Positions 20,716 to 28,669 of a DNA stretch of 64,000 nucleotides are shown one piece after another (position 1 is the first letter of the stretch; every line of letters starts with the position of its first letter). Location: positions 248,001 through 312,000 of the forward strand of contig NZ_MTHD01000004.1 of assembly GCF_001956855.1 (NCBI RefSeq). Reading direction: 5' to 3'. This stretch comes from Azonexus hydrophilus. GTDB taxonomy: Bacteria; Pseudomonadota; Gammaproteobacteria; Burkholderiales; Rhodocyclaceae. Made by a program: the position numbers and the translations under genes. The notes beneath the pieces were generated by a model. It saw nothing but the letters and a program-made list of their open reading frames with translations. It searched no databases and had not been told where the DNA came from.

Positions 20716-21408
20716 ATGAGCGCAATCGCCGACAACCTGCAAGCCATCCGCAGCCGCATCGCGCAAGCCGCGCGGCTTGCCGGACGTTCGCCTGACAGTG
20801 TTGCACTGCTTGCCGTCAGCAAGACCAAACCGCTGGCCGACATCGTTGCGGCAGCCGCCGCCGGGCAGACAGCCTTTGGTGAAAACTACGTACAGGAAGG
20901 CGTCGAAAAAGTGCTGGCGACGGCGGTCGACCGCAAACTCGAATGGCATTTCATCGGCCCCCTGCAGAGCAACAAATCGCGTCTGGTTGCCGAACACTTC
21001 GACTGGGTGCACACCATCGACCGGCTGAAGATCGCTGAACGCCTGTCGGCGCAACGCCCGGCAAATCTGCCGCCGCTCAATGTCTGCGTCCAGGTCAACG
21101 TTTCCGGCGAAGCCAGCAAGAGCGGTTGCCGTCCGGACGAGACTGCGGCACTCTGCCGGGCAGTCGCCACCTTGCCCGGTCTGCGCCTGCGCGGCCTGAT
21201 GACGATTCCCGAACCGACTGACGACCCACAGGCGCAGCGTCTGCCTTTCCGGCAATTGCGCGACCTCCACGAACAACTGCGTGCCGACGGACTGCCGCTC
21301 GACACGCTGTCCATGGGCATGTCCCACGATCTCGAAGCAGCCATTGCCGAGGGCGCCACACTGGTGCGCATCGGCACGGCAATTTTTGGCGAAAGAAACT
21401 ACGCATGA
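20716..21408 (+). CDS. yggS: PLP-binding protein of the YggS/PROSC family
   Basis: 230 residues forming a single TIM-barrel PLP protein that buffers pyridoxal phosphate and affects amino-acid balance. The PLP lysine lies in LLAVSKTKPL near residue 36. FGENYVQE, WHFIGPLQSNK, LMTIPEP and LSMGMSHDLEAAI(A)EGATLVRIGTAIFG are family signatures. It overlaps proC by four bases (ATGA), forming the common yggS-proC-yggT-yggU operon. Confidence 0.95.
   Translation: MSAIADNLQAIRSRIAQAARLAGRSPDSVALLAVSKTKPLADIVAAAAAGQTAFGENYVQEGVEKVLATAVDRKLEWHFIGPLQSNKSRLVAEHFDWVHTIDRLKIAERLSAQRPANLPPLNVCVQVNVSGEASKSGCRPDETAALCRAVATLPGLRLRGLMTIPEPTDDPQAQRLPFRQLRDLHEQLRADGLPLDTLSMGMSHDLEAAIAEGATLVRIGTAIFGERNYA
20926..20936 (+). 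repeat. GTCGACCGCAA repeat
   Basis: In yggS, in frame as GTC-GAC-CGC-AAa, coding Val-Asp-Arg-Lys. Confidence 0.7.
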
Positions 21409-22217
21409 AGATTCTCTTTCTCGGCGGCGGCAACATGGCCAACGCCCTGATCGGTGGCATGGTGAAGCAGGGCTTCACCGCCGCCGACATCCACGTCATC
21501 GACCCCGGCAGCGAAGCCCGCGAACGGCTGAGCGCCAGTTATGCGGTCAACTGCCACGCCGACGCAAAAACCGCGCCGAGCGCACCCGACATTCTCGTCC
21601 TCGCGGTCAAGCCGCAACAGATGCAGGAAGCCGTCGCACCGCTCGCCGGCAAACTCGGCGACGCGCTGGTCGTCAGCATTGCCGCTGGCCTCGGCATGGC
21701 CGCGCTGTCGCGCTGGCTCGGCGGTCACCGGCGCATCGTCCGTTGCATGCCGAACACGCCGGCCCTGATCGGCGCCGGCATCACCGGCCTGTGCGCACTG
21801 CCCGAAGTGGACGCCGCCGGCAAGGCGGCGGCCGACCGCGTGCTGCGGGCCGTCGGCAACACCGTGTGGATCGCCGACGAAGCGCAGATGGATGGCGTCA
21901 CCGCCATTTCCGGCAGCGGCCCGGCCTACGTCTTCCTGTTCATCGAAGCGCTGCAGCAGGCGGCCGCCGAACTTGGCTTCACGCCGGAACAGGGACGCCA
22001 GCTGGCGATCGAAACGGTACAGGGCGCCGCCGCGCTGGCCGCCGCCTCCGACGAACCGGCTTCGCTGCTGCGTGAGCGCGTCACGTCGAAGGGCGGCACC
22101 ACCGCCGCAGCGCTGGATGCGATGGCCGCCCACGGCGTCAAGGATGGCATCGTTGCCGGCTGCCTGGCGGCCGAGGCGCGCGGGCGCGAGTTGGGCAAAC
22201 TGCTGGGAGGTGAGTGA
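21405..22217 (+). CDS. proC: Pyrroline-5-carboxylate reductase
   Basis: 270 residues. It performs the last step of proline synthesis, NAD(P)H-dependent reduction of pyrroline-5-carboxylate. The dinucleotide-binding GGGNMANALIGGM is at the N terminus, then LAVKPQQM, RCMPNTPALIGAGITG, and the signature ISGSGPAYVFLFIEAL with TSKGGTTAAAL. Its ATG lies within the yggS stop (ATGA), and its stop overlaps the yggT start by one base. Confidence 0.96.
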   Translation: MKILFLGGGNMANALIGGMVKQGFTAADIHVIDPGSEARERLSASYAVNCHADAKTAPSAPDILVLAVKPQQMQEAVAPLAGKLGDALVVSIAAGLGMAALSRWLGGHRRIVRCMPNTPALIGAGITGLCALPEVDAAGKAAADRVLRAVGNTVWIADEAQMDGVTAISGSGPAYVFLFIEALQQAAAELGFTPEQGRQLAIETVQGAAALAAASDEPASLLRERVTSKGGTTAAALDAMAAHGVKDGIVAGCLAAEARGRELGKLLGGE

Positions 22218-22750
22218 TGCAAGCCGTTTTCTTCCTGATCAATGCAGTCGTCAGTTTCTTTTGCACGCTGCTGTTGCTGCGCTTCATGATGCAGATGGCG
22301 CGGGTGTCGTTTGCCGGCCAGCTCGGTGATTTTGTCGTCAAGCTGACGAACTGGGCGGTCAAGCCGCTGCGGCGCATCGTTCCGGGTGTCGCCGGGGTGG
22401 ACTGGGCCAGCCTGGTCGCCGCGCTGTGGCTGCAACTGATGCTCGCCGGCCTGATCATTTCGCTGTCCAGTGTCGAACTCGGCGCCGATGCCCTCGGCAC
22501 CATCCTGATGATCCTGATGCTGGCGATCCGCGGCCTGATCCGTCTCGCCGTCTACATCATGATCGGCGCCATCATCCTGCAGGCGGTGCTGTCCTGGGTG
22601 AATCCGTATTCGCCGGTGGCACCGACCGTCAACCAGCTGGTTCGTCCGATCCTCGACCCGATCCGCCGCTTCATGCCGTTGATTGCCGGCATCGATCTGT
22701 CGCCGCTGGTCGCCATCCTGCTGCTGCAGGTCGTGCTGATGTTCGTCTGA
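22217..22750 (+). CDS. yggT: YggT-family integral membrane protein
   Basis: 177 residues with about four hydrophobic segments in two YGGT repeats. The typical loops read TNWAVKPLRRIVPGVAGVDWASL and NQLVRPILDPIRRFMPLIAGIDLSP. The family is linked to osmotic tolerance or membrane-protein quality control, without a proven biochemical role. The ATG at 22217 overlaps the proC stop; a GTG one codon earlier is also possible. Confidence 0.92.
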   Translation: MQAVFFLINAVVSFFCTLLLLRFMMQMARVSFAGQLGDFVVKLTNWAVKPLRRIVPGVAGVDWASLVAALWLQLMLAGLIISLSSVELGADALGTILMILMLAIRGLIRLAVYIMIGAIILQAVLSWVNPYSPVAPTVNQLVRPILDPIRRFMPLIAGIDLSPLVAILLLQVVLMFV

Positions 22751-22757
22751 GGCCGGC

Positions 22758-23048
22758 TTGAGCCTCTGGTACCGCATGGGCGCGGACGGCTGCGTCACGC
22801 TCACCCTGCACATCCAGCCCGGGGCCAGGAAAACGGAACTGGCCGGGCTGCATGGCGATGCCCTGAAAATCCGCCTAGCCGCGCCGCCCGTCGACGGCAA
22901 GGCCAACGCAGCATTGATCGACTTCATTGCCGACCGGCTGGAAATTGCCAGATCGGCGGTTCGCCTGAAAAGCGGACAGAGCTCGCGACGCAAGGTACTG
23001 GAAGTCAGCGGCGTCGCCGAAACCCGTATCGCCGGCCTGGCCGCCTGA
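22758..23048 (+). CDS. yggU: DUF167/YggU-family protein
   Basis: 96 residues from a TTG at 22758. An ATG at 22776 gives 90 residues and is the alternative. Family signature: LHIQPGARKTELAGLHGDALKIRLAAPPVDGKANAALI, then RSAVRLKSGQSSRRKVLEV. It is a small alpha/beta protein of unknown function. Last gene of the yggS-proC-yggT-yggU operon, followed by a GC-rich hairpin shared with the convergent comEA-like gene. Confidence 0.9.
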   Translation: MSLWYRMGADGCVTLTLHIQPGARKTELAGLHGDALKIRLAAPPVDGKANAALIDFIADRLEIARSAVRLKSGQSSRRKVLEVSGVAETRIAGLAA

Positions 23049-23053
23049 ACCAG

Positions 23054-23076
23054 GACGGCGGGCCGGGCCCGCCGTC
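23054..23076. terminator. GC-rich hairpin between yggU and comEA
   Basis: GACGGCGGGCC and GGCCCGCCGTC form an 11-bp stem around a single G between two convergent genes. No T tract follows on either side, so termination here would be imperfect. Confidence 0.45.
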
Positions 23077-23086
23077 GCTCCTGCGG

Positions 23087-23362
23087 CTACGGCTTCTTCG
23101 CCGGCGCAGCGGCGCCGACACTCAGTTCGGGGCGCAGTTTGTCGATGCTCTTCTTGCCGAAGCCCTTGACGTTGCCCAGATCGTCGACCGTCTTGAACGG
23201 ACCGTTCTTGTCGCGGTACTCGACAATGGCCTTGGCCTTGCCCGGGCCGATCCCCTTGATTGCATCGAGTTCCGCCTCGCTGGCGGTGTTCAGGTTGACG
23301 GCGCCGAGCGCCACGCCGATTCCGGCCAGCATGCCGAACAAGAGGGTTGTGACACGTTTCAT
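23087..23362 (-). CDS. comEA: ComEA-like secreted helix-hairpin-helix DNA-binding protein
   Basis: 91 residues from the ATG at 23362, which has GGAGG eight bases upstream and begins a clear signal peptide (MKRVTTLLFGMLAGIGVALG, then AVNLNTA). The mature part is one ComEA domain: VNLNTASEAELDAIKGIGP, GKAKAIVEYRDKNGPFKTVD, then VKGFGKKSIDKLRP. It ends in an Ala/Pro/Lys tail. Short periplasmic ComEA proteins bind incoming double-stranded DNA during natural transformation and ratchet it through the outer membrane. A role in competence fits with pilT/pilU 2-5 kb away. Not every ComEA-domain protein is a competence factor. Confidence 0.88.
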   Translation of the reverse strand: MKRVTTLLFGMLAGIGVALGAVNLNTASEAELDAIKGIGPGKAKAIVEYRDKNGPFKTVDDLGNVKGFGKKSIDKLRPELSVGAAAPAKKP

Positions 23363-23460
23363 GTGATGTTTCCTCCAGATTTGCGATGTATTTGAACAGG
23401 CACACCGGCCCATCCGATGCGCGAAAATATTCTATCGGAATATGACAATGTCGTCGTCTA

Positions 23461-23486
23461 CAAAAATGCGGCCGCCCGGGCCGCAT
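23461..23486 (-). terminator. Intrinsic terminator of the pyr operon
   Basis: ATGCGGCC/GGCCGCAT with a five-base loop at 23466-23486. On the minus strand it runs into TTTTTG. It lies 18 bases beyond the pyrC' stop. Confidence 0.8.
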
Positions 23487-23503
23487 TTCGCAGAGATCAG
23501 CGA

Positions 23504-24748
23504 TCAGTAGACGACGCGTCCGTCGACCAATGTGTGGCGCACCTTGCCGCTCATCGGGTAGCCGAGCCAGGGCGAATTCTTGCCGCGGCTCTTCAGCGCT
23601 TCCGGCGTCAGTTGCCAGATTGCCTGCGGATCGAAGATGCAGACGTCGGCCGGCGCACCGACCGCCAGCGTGCCGCCTTCCAGCCCGAGAATATCCGCCG
23701 GCGCGCAGGTGATCCGGGCCAGCGCCGCGCTCAACGAGACGCCTTCCTGCTCGGCCCATTTCAGCGTCAGAGGCAACAGCACTTCGAGCCCGGTGGCGCC
23801 GGGTTTGGCTTCACCGAAAGGCACCAGCTTGTCGTCGGCGCCGACCGGCGTGTGATCGGAACAGATCGCGGCCAGGCCAGCGGCCGCCGCGGCCGACAAG
23901 GCCGCACGGTCATCCTGGGTGCGCAGCGGCGGCATGAAGCGGGCGTGCGGATTGAAGAAGCCGATGTCGTTCTCGGTCAGCAGCAGGTGATGCACGCCGA
24001 TGTCGAAAGTCACCGGCAGGCCTTCGTCCATGGCCGACTTGGCCAGCGCAACGCCGGCCGCCGACGACAGCCGGGTCAGGTGAACACGGCAGCCGGTATC
24101 GCGGACCAACTGCACGATGGTGGCGATGGCGATGGTTTCGGCGGCGACCGGTATGCCGGCCAGGCCGAGACGGCTGGCGACTTCGCCTTCGTGCGCGATG
24201 CCGTTGCGCGACAGCCAGTAGTCCTGCGGATGCAGGAAGACCTGGAAGTCGAAGGTCGCCGCGTATTCGAGTGCGCGCAGCAAGGCTTCGGTATCGACAA
24301 CCGGCACCTTGGCTTGCGAGAAGGCAACGCAGCCGGCTTTCTTCAGGCCGGCCAGTTCGGACAGGCGTTCGCCCTTCAGGCCGAGGGTCAGGGCGCCGAG
24401 CGGCAGCACGCGCGCCTTGCCGATTTCCTCACCGCGATGCACCAGGCGATCGGCCAGTTCCGGCTCATCGAGCGGCGGATCAGCGTCGGGCGGGACGACG
24501 ACGCTGGTCACGCCCCCGGCCACCGCGGCGGCCAGTTCGGCCTCGATCGAGTTCAGGCGGGCGCCGAGGTCGATCAGGCCCGGGCAGACGATGCAGCCGG
24601 CGGCATCGATGACCTGGTCGGCGACAAAAGCGGCCGGTGCTTCGCCGATGGCGGCAATCTTGCGGTCGACGATGAAAATCGACGTTTTTTCGCGGTCGAC
24701 CGCAAACTTCGGATCAATCAGGCGGCCATTTTCAATCAGGATGTTCAT
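23504..24748 (-). CDS. pyrC': Dihydroorotase homologue PyrC', probably non-catalytic
   Basis: 414 residues with the class I dihydroorotase fold. Active enzymes carry an HxH zinc motif just after the strand ending PGLIDLHVHLR. Here that segment reads CPGLIDLGARLNS, so both histidines are lost. The late SDHxP segment is kept (ICSDHTPVGADD). Inactive PyrC' proteins of this kind assemble with aspartate transcarbamoylase in Pseudomonas and relatives, stabilising the PyrB complex. This gene starts two bases after the pyrB stop, as expected for such a partner. An active dihydroorotase should be encoded elsewhere. It holds two GTCGACCGCAA sites in inverted orientation. Confidence 0.88.
   Translation of the reverse strand: MNILIENGRLIDPKFAVDREKTSIFIVDRKIAAIGEAPAAFVADQVIDAAGCIVCPGLIDLGARLNSIEAELAAAVAGGVTSVVVPPDADPPLDEPELADRLVHRGEEIGKARVLPLGALTLGLKGERLSELAGLKKAGCVAFSQAKVPVVDTEALLRALEYAATFDFQVFLHPQDYWLSRNGIAHEGEVASRLGLAGIPVAAETIAIATIVQLVRDTGCRVHLTRLSSAAGVALAKSAMDEGLPVTFDIGVHHLLLTENDIGFFNPHARFMPPLRTQDDRAALSAAAAAGLAAICSDHTPVGADDKLVPFGEAKPGATGLEVLLPLTLKWAEQEGVSLSAALARITCAPADILGLEGGTLAVGAPADVCIFDPQAIWQLTPEALKSRGKNSPWLGYPMSGKVRHTLVDGRVVY
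24660..24670 (-). repeat. GTCGACCGCAA repeat in pyrC'
   Basis: On the coding (minus) strand it reads GTC-GAC-CGC-AAg, Val-Asp-Arg-Lys. Together with the site at 24695 it forms an inverted pair 24 bases apart. Confidence 0.7.
24695..24705 (+). repeat. GTCGACCGCAA repeat in pyrC', inverted partner
   Basis: On the coding strand it reads as tTT-GCG-GTC-GAC, Phe-Ala-Val-Asp. This is a different frame from its partner at 24660. Confidence 0.7.
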
Positions 24749-24749
24749 G

Positions 24750-25709
24750 TCAATTCCCCGCAACAATGCTCATGACGGCCATCCGGACCGCGATACCGAA
24801 GGTGACCTGCGGCAGGATCACGGCCTGCGCACCGTCGGCCACTGCCGAATGGATTTCGACGCCCCGGTTCATCGGCCCCGGGTGCATGACGATCGCGTCC
24901 GGCCTGGCCAGCGCCAGTTTCTGCGGCGTCAGGCCGTAGTGGCGGAAATACTCGCCGGCCGACGGCAGCAAGGCGCCGGTCATGCGCTCGTTCTGCAGGC
25001 GCAGCATGATCACCACATCGACATCCTTCAAGCCGGCTTCCATGTCGTGGTAGACATGCACGCCGAGCTTGTCGAGATGCTTGGGCAGCAAGGTTTCCGG
25101 GCCGATGGCGCGGACTTCCGGGACGCCCAGCGTGGTCAGCGCATGGATGTCCGAGCGGGCCACGCGCGAATGCAGGATGTCGCCGACGATGGCCACGCGC
25201 AACTGCGTGAAATCCTTCTTGTAGTGACGGATCGTGTACATGTCGAGCAGGCCCTGCGTCGGATGCGCATGGCGGCCGTCGCCGGCATTGACCACATGCA
25301 CATCGTCGCGACCGATGCGCTGGAGATGCTCGGCGATCAGGTAAGGGGCGCCGGACGAGGCATGACGGACGACGAACAGGTTGGCATGCATCGCGCACAG
25401 GTTGTCGATGGTATCGAGCAGCGTCTCGCCCTTGGCTGTCGACGAACGGCCGATGTCGAGGTTGATGACGTCGGCGGAGAGCCGCTTGGCGGCAATCTCG
25501 AAAGTCGTGCGCGTGCGCGTCGAATTCTCGAAGAACAGGTTGAAAACGCTCTTGCCGCGCAGCAGCGGCACTTTCTTGACTTCGCGCGCCGAGACTTCCA
25601 TGAACGATTCGGCGGTATCGAGAATCTGGTCGAGGATGCGCTTGGGCAGATTCTCGATCGACAGCAGGTGGGTCAGCTCGCCATCCTTGTTCAACTGCGG
25701 GTTATGCAT
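24750..25709 (-). CDS. pyrB: Aspartate carbamoyltransferase catalytic subunit
   Basis: 319 residues. It joins carbamoyl phosphate and aspartate in the second step of pyrimidine synthesis. The carbamoyl-phosphate site [13 protein letters not shown] is near residues 59-71, with [20 protein letters not shown] (family HPTQALLD) and [11 protein letters not shown]. The ATG at 25709 lies inside the pyrR reading frame (8-base overlap); an upstream in-frame start would extend further into pyrR. No pyrI regulatory gene is present. Its partner is the PyrC' homologue that follows. Confidence 0.95.
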   Translation of the reverse strand: MHNPQLNKDGELTHLLSIENLPKRILDQILDTAESFMEVSAREVKKVPLLRGKSVFNLFFENSTRTRTTFEIAAKRLSADVINLDIGRSSTAKGETLLDTIDNLCAMHANLFVVRHASSGAPYLIAEHLQRIGRDDVHVVNAGDGRHAHPTQGLLDMYTIRHYKKDFTQLRVAIVGDILHSRVARSDIHALTTLGVPEVRAIGPETLLPKHLDKLGVHVYHDMEAGLKDVDVVIMLRLQNERMTGALLPSAGEYFRHYGLTPQKLALARPDAIVMHPGPMNRGVEIHSAVADGAQAVILPQVTFGIAVRMAVMSIVAGN

Positions 25710-26208
25710 TTTCCAGCCTCCAGGCAAGTTGACCGCAATCATCCTTCTCCAGCACCAGGCTCTGGCCGGCCGCCAGCGTCACGTCCCAGACGCCCCAGGT
25801 GGCCGCCACCGGCAATTCGCGTCCGCCGCGATCGGCGAGCACCGCCAGGTCGACCGCCGCCGGCCGGCCGTAGTCGAACAGTTCGTTGATCGCCGCCCGC
25901 GTCGTCCGGCCGGTGTACAACACGTCGTCGACCAGGATGATGTGCCGGCCTTCGACGTCGAAGGGAATCAGCGTCGGCTTGACCTGCGGATGCAGGCCCT
26001 TCTCGGCGAAATCGTCGCGGTAGAAGGAAACGTCGATCAGGCCGATCTCATCGGCCAGACCGAGCAATTCCTTCAGGCGCTCGGCGATCCACGCGCCGCC
26101 GCTGTAGATGCCGACCAGCACGGGGTTTTTCGGCAGCAGGGGACGGATCAGCTCGGCCAGTTGCCGGCACTGGGCTTCGGCGTCGGGCAGGGGTTCATTG
26201 GGGTGCAT
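25702..26208 (-). CDS. pyrR: PyrR-type uracil phosphoribosyltransferase / pyr regulator
   Basis: 168 residues with a type I phosphoribosyltransferase fold. The PRPP loop is [20 protein letters not shown], with [13 protein letters not shown] upstream and SFYRDDF between. In Gram-positives PyrR attenuates pyr mRNA. In betaproteobacteria the homologue sits before pyrB, and its regulatory role is less clear. The ATG at 26208 was chosen from the family start; it overlaps the ruvX end by 14 bases. Confidence 0.9.
   Translation of the reverse strand: MHPNEPLPDAEAQCRQLAELIRPLLPKNPVLVGIYSGGAWIAERLKELLGLADEIGLIDVSFYRDDFAEKGLHPQVKPTLIPFDVEGRHIILVDDVLYTGRTTRAAINELFDYGRPAAVDLAVLADRGGRELPVAATWGVWDVTLAAGQSLVLEKDDCGQLAWRLENA
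25728..25738 (+). repeat. GTTGACCGCAA repeat, exact
   Basis: In the 3' end of pyrR. On the coding strand it is read as gaT-TGC-GGT-CAA-Ctt (Asp-Cys-Gly-Gln-Leu), a frame not used by any other exact copy. Confidence 0.8.
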
Positions 26209-26620
26209 GCGGCGAACTTTCGAACCAGGTTTGAAGAATGAGTTGGGCGGCCACCGCATCGAGCAGCGGCTTGGCCGCCCGGGCATTGCGGCCGGTTTCG
26301 CGCAGACGCGACTCGGCATCGAGCGAAGTCAGGCGCTCATCGGCGAACGAAACGGGAAGATTGAATCGTTTTTTCAGACGTTCGGCGAACTTGGTCGCCA
26401 GACGGGTCATTTCATGCGGTGTGCCATCGGCGTGCGTCGGCAGGCCGACGACCAGTTGTTCCGGCTGCCACTCGGCAATCAGCTTGCCGATCGCGGCGAA
26501 GCGGTCGTCGTTCGATTCAGCGTGGATCACCGTCAGCGGATGGGCGCTGGCGAGCAAGGTCTCGCCGGTGGCGACGCCGATACGCTTCTCGCCGAAATCG
26601 AAAGCCAGCACGGTACCCAC
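26195..26620 (-). CDS. ruvX: RuvX/YqgF-family nuclease (pre-16S rRNA processing)
   Basis: 141 residues from a GTG at 26620 that overlaps the yqgE stop by one base. RNase H-like fold: AFDFGEKRIGVATGE at the start, VVGLPTHADGTPHEMT, and VSFADERLTSLDAESRL. E. coli YqgF matures the 5' end of 16S rRNA. It lies in the conserved order yqgE-ruvX-pyrR-pyrB. Confidence 0.94.
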   Translation of the reverse strand: MGTVLAFDFGEKRIGVATGETLLASAHPLTVIHAESNDDRFAAIGKLIAEWQPEQLVVGLPTHADGTPHEMTRLATKFAERLKKRFNLPVSFADERLTSLDAESRLRETGRNARAAKPLLDAVAAQLILQTWFESSPHAPQ

Positions 26621-27180
26621 TAGGCGTGCCCGGCGACGTCGGAAAGCTGGGAAAAGCTGATGCCCAGCTTCTGCATTGCCGCCGGCAGGCGTTCCTCGGG
26701 CGGCAGGTCGAACAGGATCGTCGATTTCGCCGGCACGGTCAGCCAGGAGTTCTGCGCCAGCTCGTCCTCAAGTTGCCCGGCATCCCAGCCGGAATAACCC
26801 AGCGAGACGATGATTTCGGTCGGCAGGCCATCCTTGGCCACCGAGGCCAGCACGTCACGCGAACTGGTCAGGCCGATTTCCGCGTTGACCGCCAGCGTCG
26901 ACTGCCAGTGCCCGATCGGGCGATGCAGCACGAAACCGCGGTCGAGTTGCACCGGCCCGCCGAAGTAAACCGGCAGCTTGGCCAGCGCTTCATTTTCGAG
27001 CTTGATGTCGATTTTCTCGAAAAGCCCGGCCAGATCCATGTCGATCGGCCGGTTGACGATAATGCCGAGGGCACCGTTCTCGTTGTGCTCGCAAATGTAG
27101 ACGAGCGCATGGGAAAAGTAGGGGTCTTCCAGCGCCGGCATGGCGATCAGGAAGTTGTCGGTCAGGTTGACGTTGTCCAT
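26620..27180 (-). CDS. yqgE: YqgE/AlgH-family protein (DUF179)
   Basis: 186 residues from the ATG at 27180. Family signatures: [54 protein letters not shown], and [17 protein letters not shown]. Its function is not established; AlgH influences alginate genes in Pseudomonas. First gene of the yqgE-ruvX-pyrR-pyrB-pyrC' run. It is divergent from the photolyase gene, with only 38 bases between the starts, so both promoters must be packed there. Confidence 0.94.
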   Translation of the reverse strand: MDNVNLTDNFLIAMPALEDPYFSHALVYICEHNENGALGIIVNRPIDMDLAGLFEKIDIKLENEALAKLPVYFGGPVQLDRGFVLHRPIGHWQSTLAVNAEIGLTSSRDVLASVAKDGLPTEIIVSLGYSGWDAGQLEDELAQNSWLTVPAKSTILFDLPPEERLPAAMQKLGISFSQLSDVAGHA

Positions 27181-27218
27181 GGGTGGAATTTTAATCGCCG
27201 CCGGGGTACAAACCAAAC

Positions 27219-28631
27219 ATGAAACACGAAAAAGCTCTCGTCTGGTTCCGTCGCGACCTTCGCGACCACGATCACGCGGCCCTTGCCGCTGCCCTCGCCA
27301 ATGCAGAATCCGTCCATTGCGCGTTCATTTTCGACACCGACATACTGGCAGCCCTGCCCGACAAGCGGGACCGACGCGTCCATTTCATCCGCGAATCGCT
27401 GGTTGAACTCGACTGCGCATTGCGGGCCCGCGGCGGCGGCCTGATCGTTCGCCACGGCCTGCCCGCCGAGCTCATTCCCGCGCTGGCTCAGGAACTCGGC
27501 GCCAATGCCGTATACGCCAACCGCGACTACGAACCGGCAGCGAAGCAGCGCGACGCTGCAATTACCGACAGCCTGGCGGCACAGGGAAGGGAACTCATCC
27601 TGCTCAAGGATCAGGCGATCTTCGAGCGCGACGAGTTGCTCACCCAGGCCGGCCGGCCTTACACGGTATTCACGCCGTACCGGAACGCCTGGCTGAAGCG
27701 ACTGACCCCGGCCGACCACGCCGAATTCCGGTGCACCAATCATTTCGCCCCCGCCCACGACAACCCGGTTCCGACGCTGCCCGATCTCGGCTTCGCCAGT
27801 ACCGACCTGGACGAACTCGGCATCGTCCCCGGCATGAGTGGCGCCCGCGGCTTGTGGGACGATTTCCGTGCCGGCCGGATCAAACGCTATGGCGCGCTGC
27901 GCGACTTCCCGGCGGTGAAAGGGGTCAGCTATCTGTCGGTGCACCTGCGTTTCGGCACCATCTCGATCCGCGAACTGGTCACTGCCGCGCTCGCCGCAGA
28001 AGCCGACACCTGGCTCAACGAGCTGATCTGGCGCGATTTCTATTTCATGATCCTCGACCGCTTCCCGCACGCCGCCGGGCGCGCCTTCAAACCGGAATAC
28101 GACGCCATCCGCTGGGACGACTGGCCGGCAGGGCTGGCCGCCTGGCAACAGGGACGTACCGGCTACCCGCTGGTCGATGCGGCGATGCGTCAGCTGAACC
28201 ACAGCGGCTGGATGCACAACCGCCTGCGCATGGTCGTCGCCTCGTTCCTGACCAAGGACCTTGGCATCGACTGGCGGCAGGGCGAAAAATACTTCGCCGA
28301 CCAGTTGAACGACTTCGACCTGTCGGCCAACAACGGCGGCTGGCAGTGGGCGGCATCGAGCGGCTGCGACGCGCAGCCCTACTTCCGCATCTTCAACCCG
28401 GTCAGCCAGTCGGAAAAATTCGATCCCGAGGGCAAGTTCATCCGCCGCTACGTGCCCGAACTGAGCAAGGTGCCGGATAAATACATCCACGCCCCGTGGA
28501 CGATGGGCCGACTCGAACAGGAAGCATTAGGTGTCGTCATCGGCCGCGACTACCCGGGACCGATTGTCGATCACGCGGCCGCCCGCGCGAAAACGCTGGC
28601 ACGTTATGCGGTGGTGAAAAAGGGCAGTTGA
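27219..28631 (+). CDS. phrB: Deoxyribodipyrimidine photolyase (class I CPD type)
   Basis: 470 residues, standard for the family. It repairs UV cyclobutane pyrimidine dimers using blue light. The antenna domain starts [18 protein letters not shown]. The C-terminal FAD domain has [44 protein letters not shown] and [20 protein letters not shown], all photolyase hallmarks. A perfect palindrome built of two GTTGACCGCAA copies starts two bases after the stop. Confidence 0.95.
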   Translation: MKHEKALVWFRRDLRDHDHAALAAALANAESVHCAFIFDTDILAALPDKRDRRVHFIRESLVELDCALRARGGGLIVRHGLPAELIPALAQELGANAVYANRDYEPAAKQRDAAITDSLAAQGRELILLKDQAIFERDELLTQAGRPYTVFTPYRNAWLKRLTPADHAEFRCTNHFAPAHDNPVPTLPDLGFASTDLDELGIVPGMSGARGLWDDFRAGRIKRYGALRDFPAVKGVSYLSVHLRFGTISIRELVTAALAAEADTWLNELIWRDFYFMILDRFPHAAGRAFKPEYDAIRWDDWPAGLAAWQQGRTGYPLVDAAMRQLNHSGWMHNRLRMVVASFLTKDLGIDWRQGEKYFADQLNDFDLSANNGGWQWAASSGCDAQPYFRIFNPVSQSEKFDPEGKFIRRYVPELSKVPDKYIHAPWTMGRLEQEALGVVIGRDYPGPIVDHAAARAKTLARYAVVKKGS

Positions 28632-28632
28632 A

Positions 28633-28669
28633 GACGGTTGACCGCAATATTGCGGTCAACCGTCGTTTT
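28633..28669. terminator. Terminator-like 32-base palindrome of two inverted GTTGACCGCAA copies
   Basis: GACGGTTGACCGCAAT (28633-28648) is followed at once by its exact reverse complement (28649-28664), then GTTTTA. It fills the gap between the convergent phrB and chpA genes and could stop transcription of phrB, and less well of chpA. The two embedded repeats are at 28637-28647 (+) and 28650-28660 (-). The strict head-to-head pair matches how known uptake sequences double as terminators. Confidence 0.75.
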
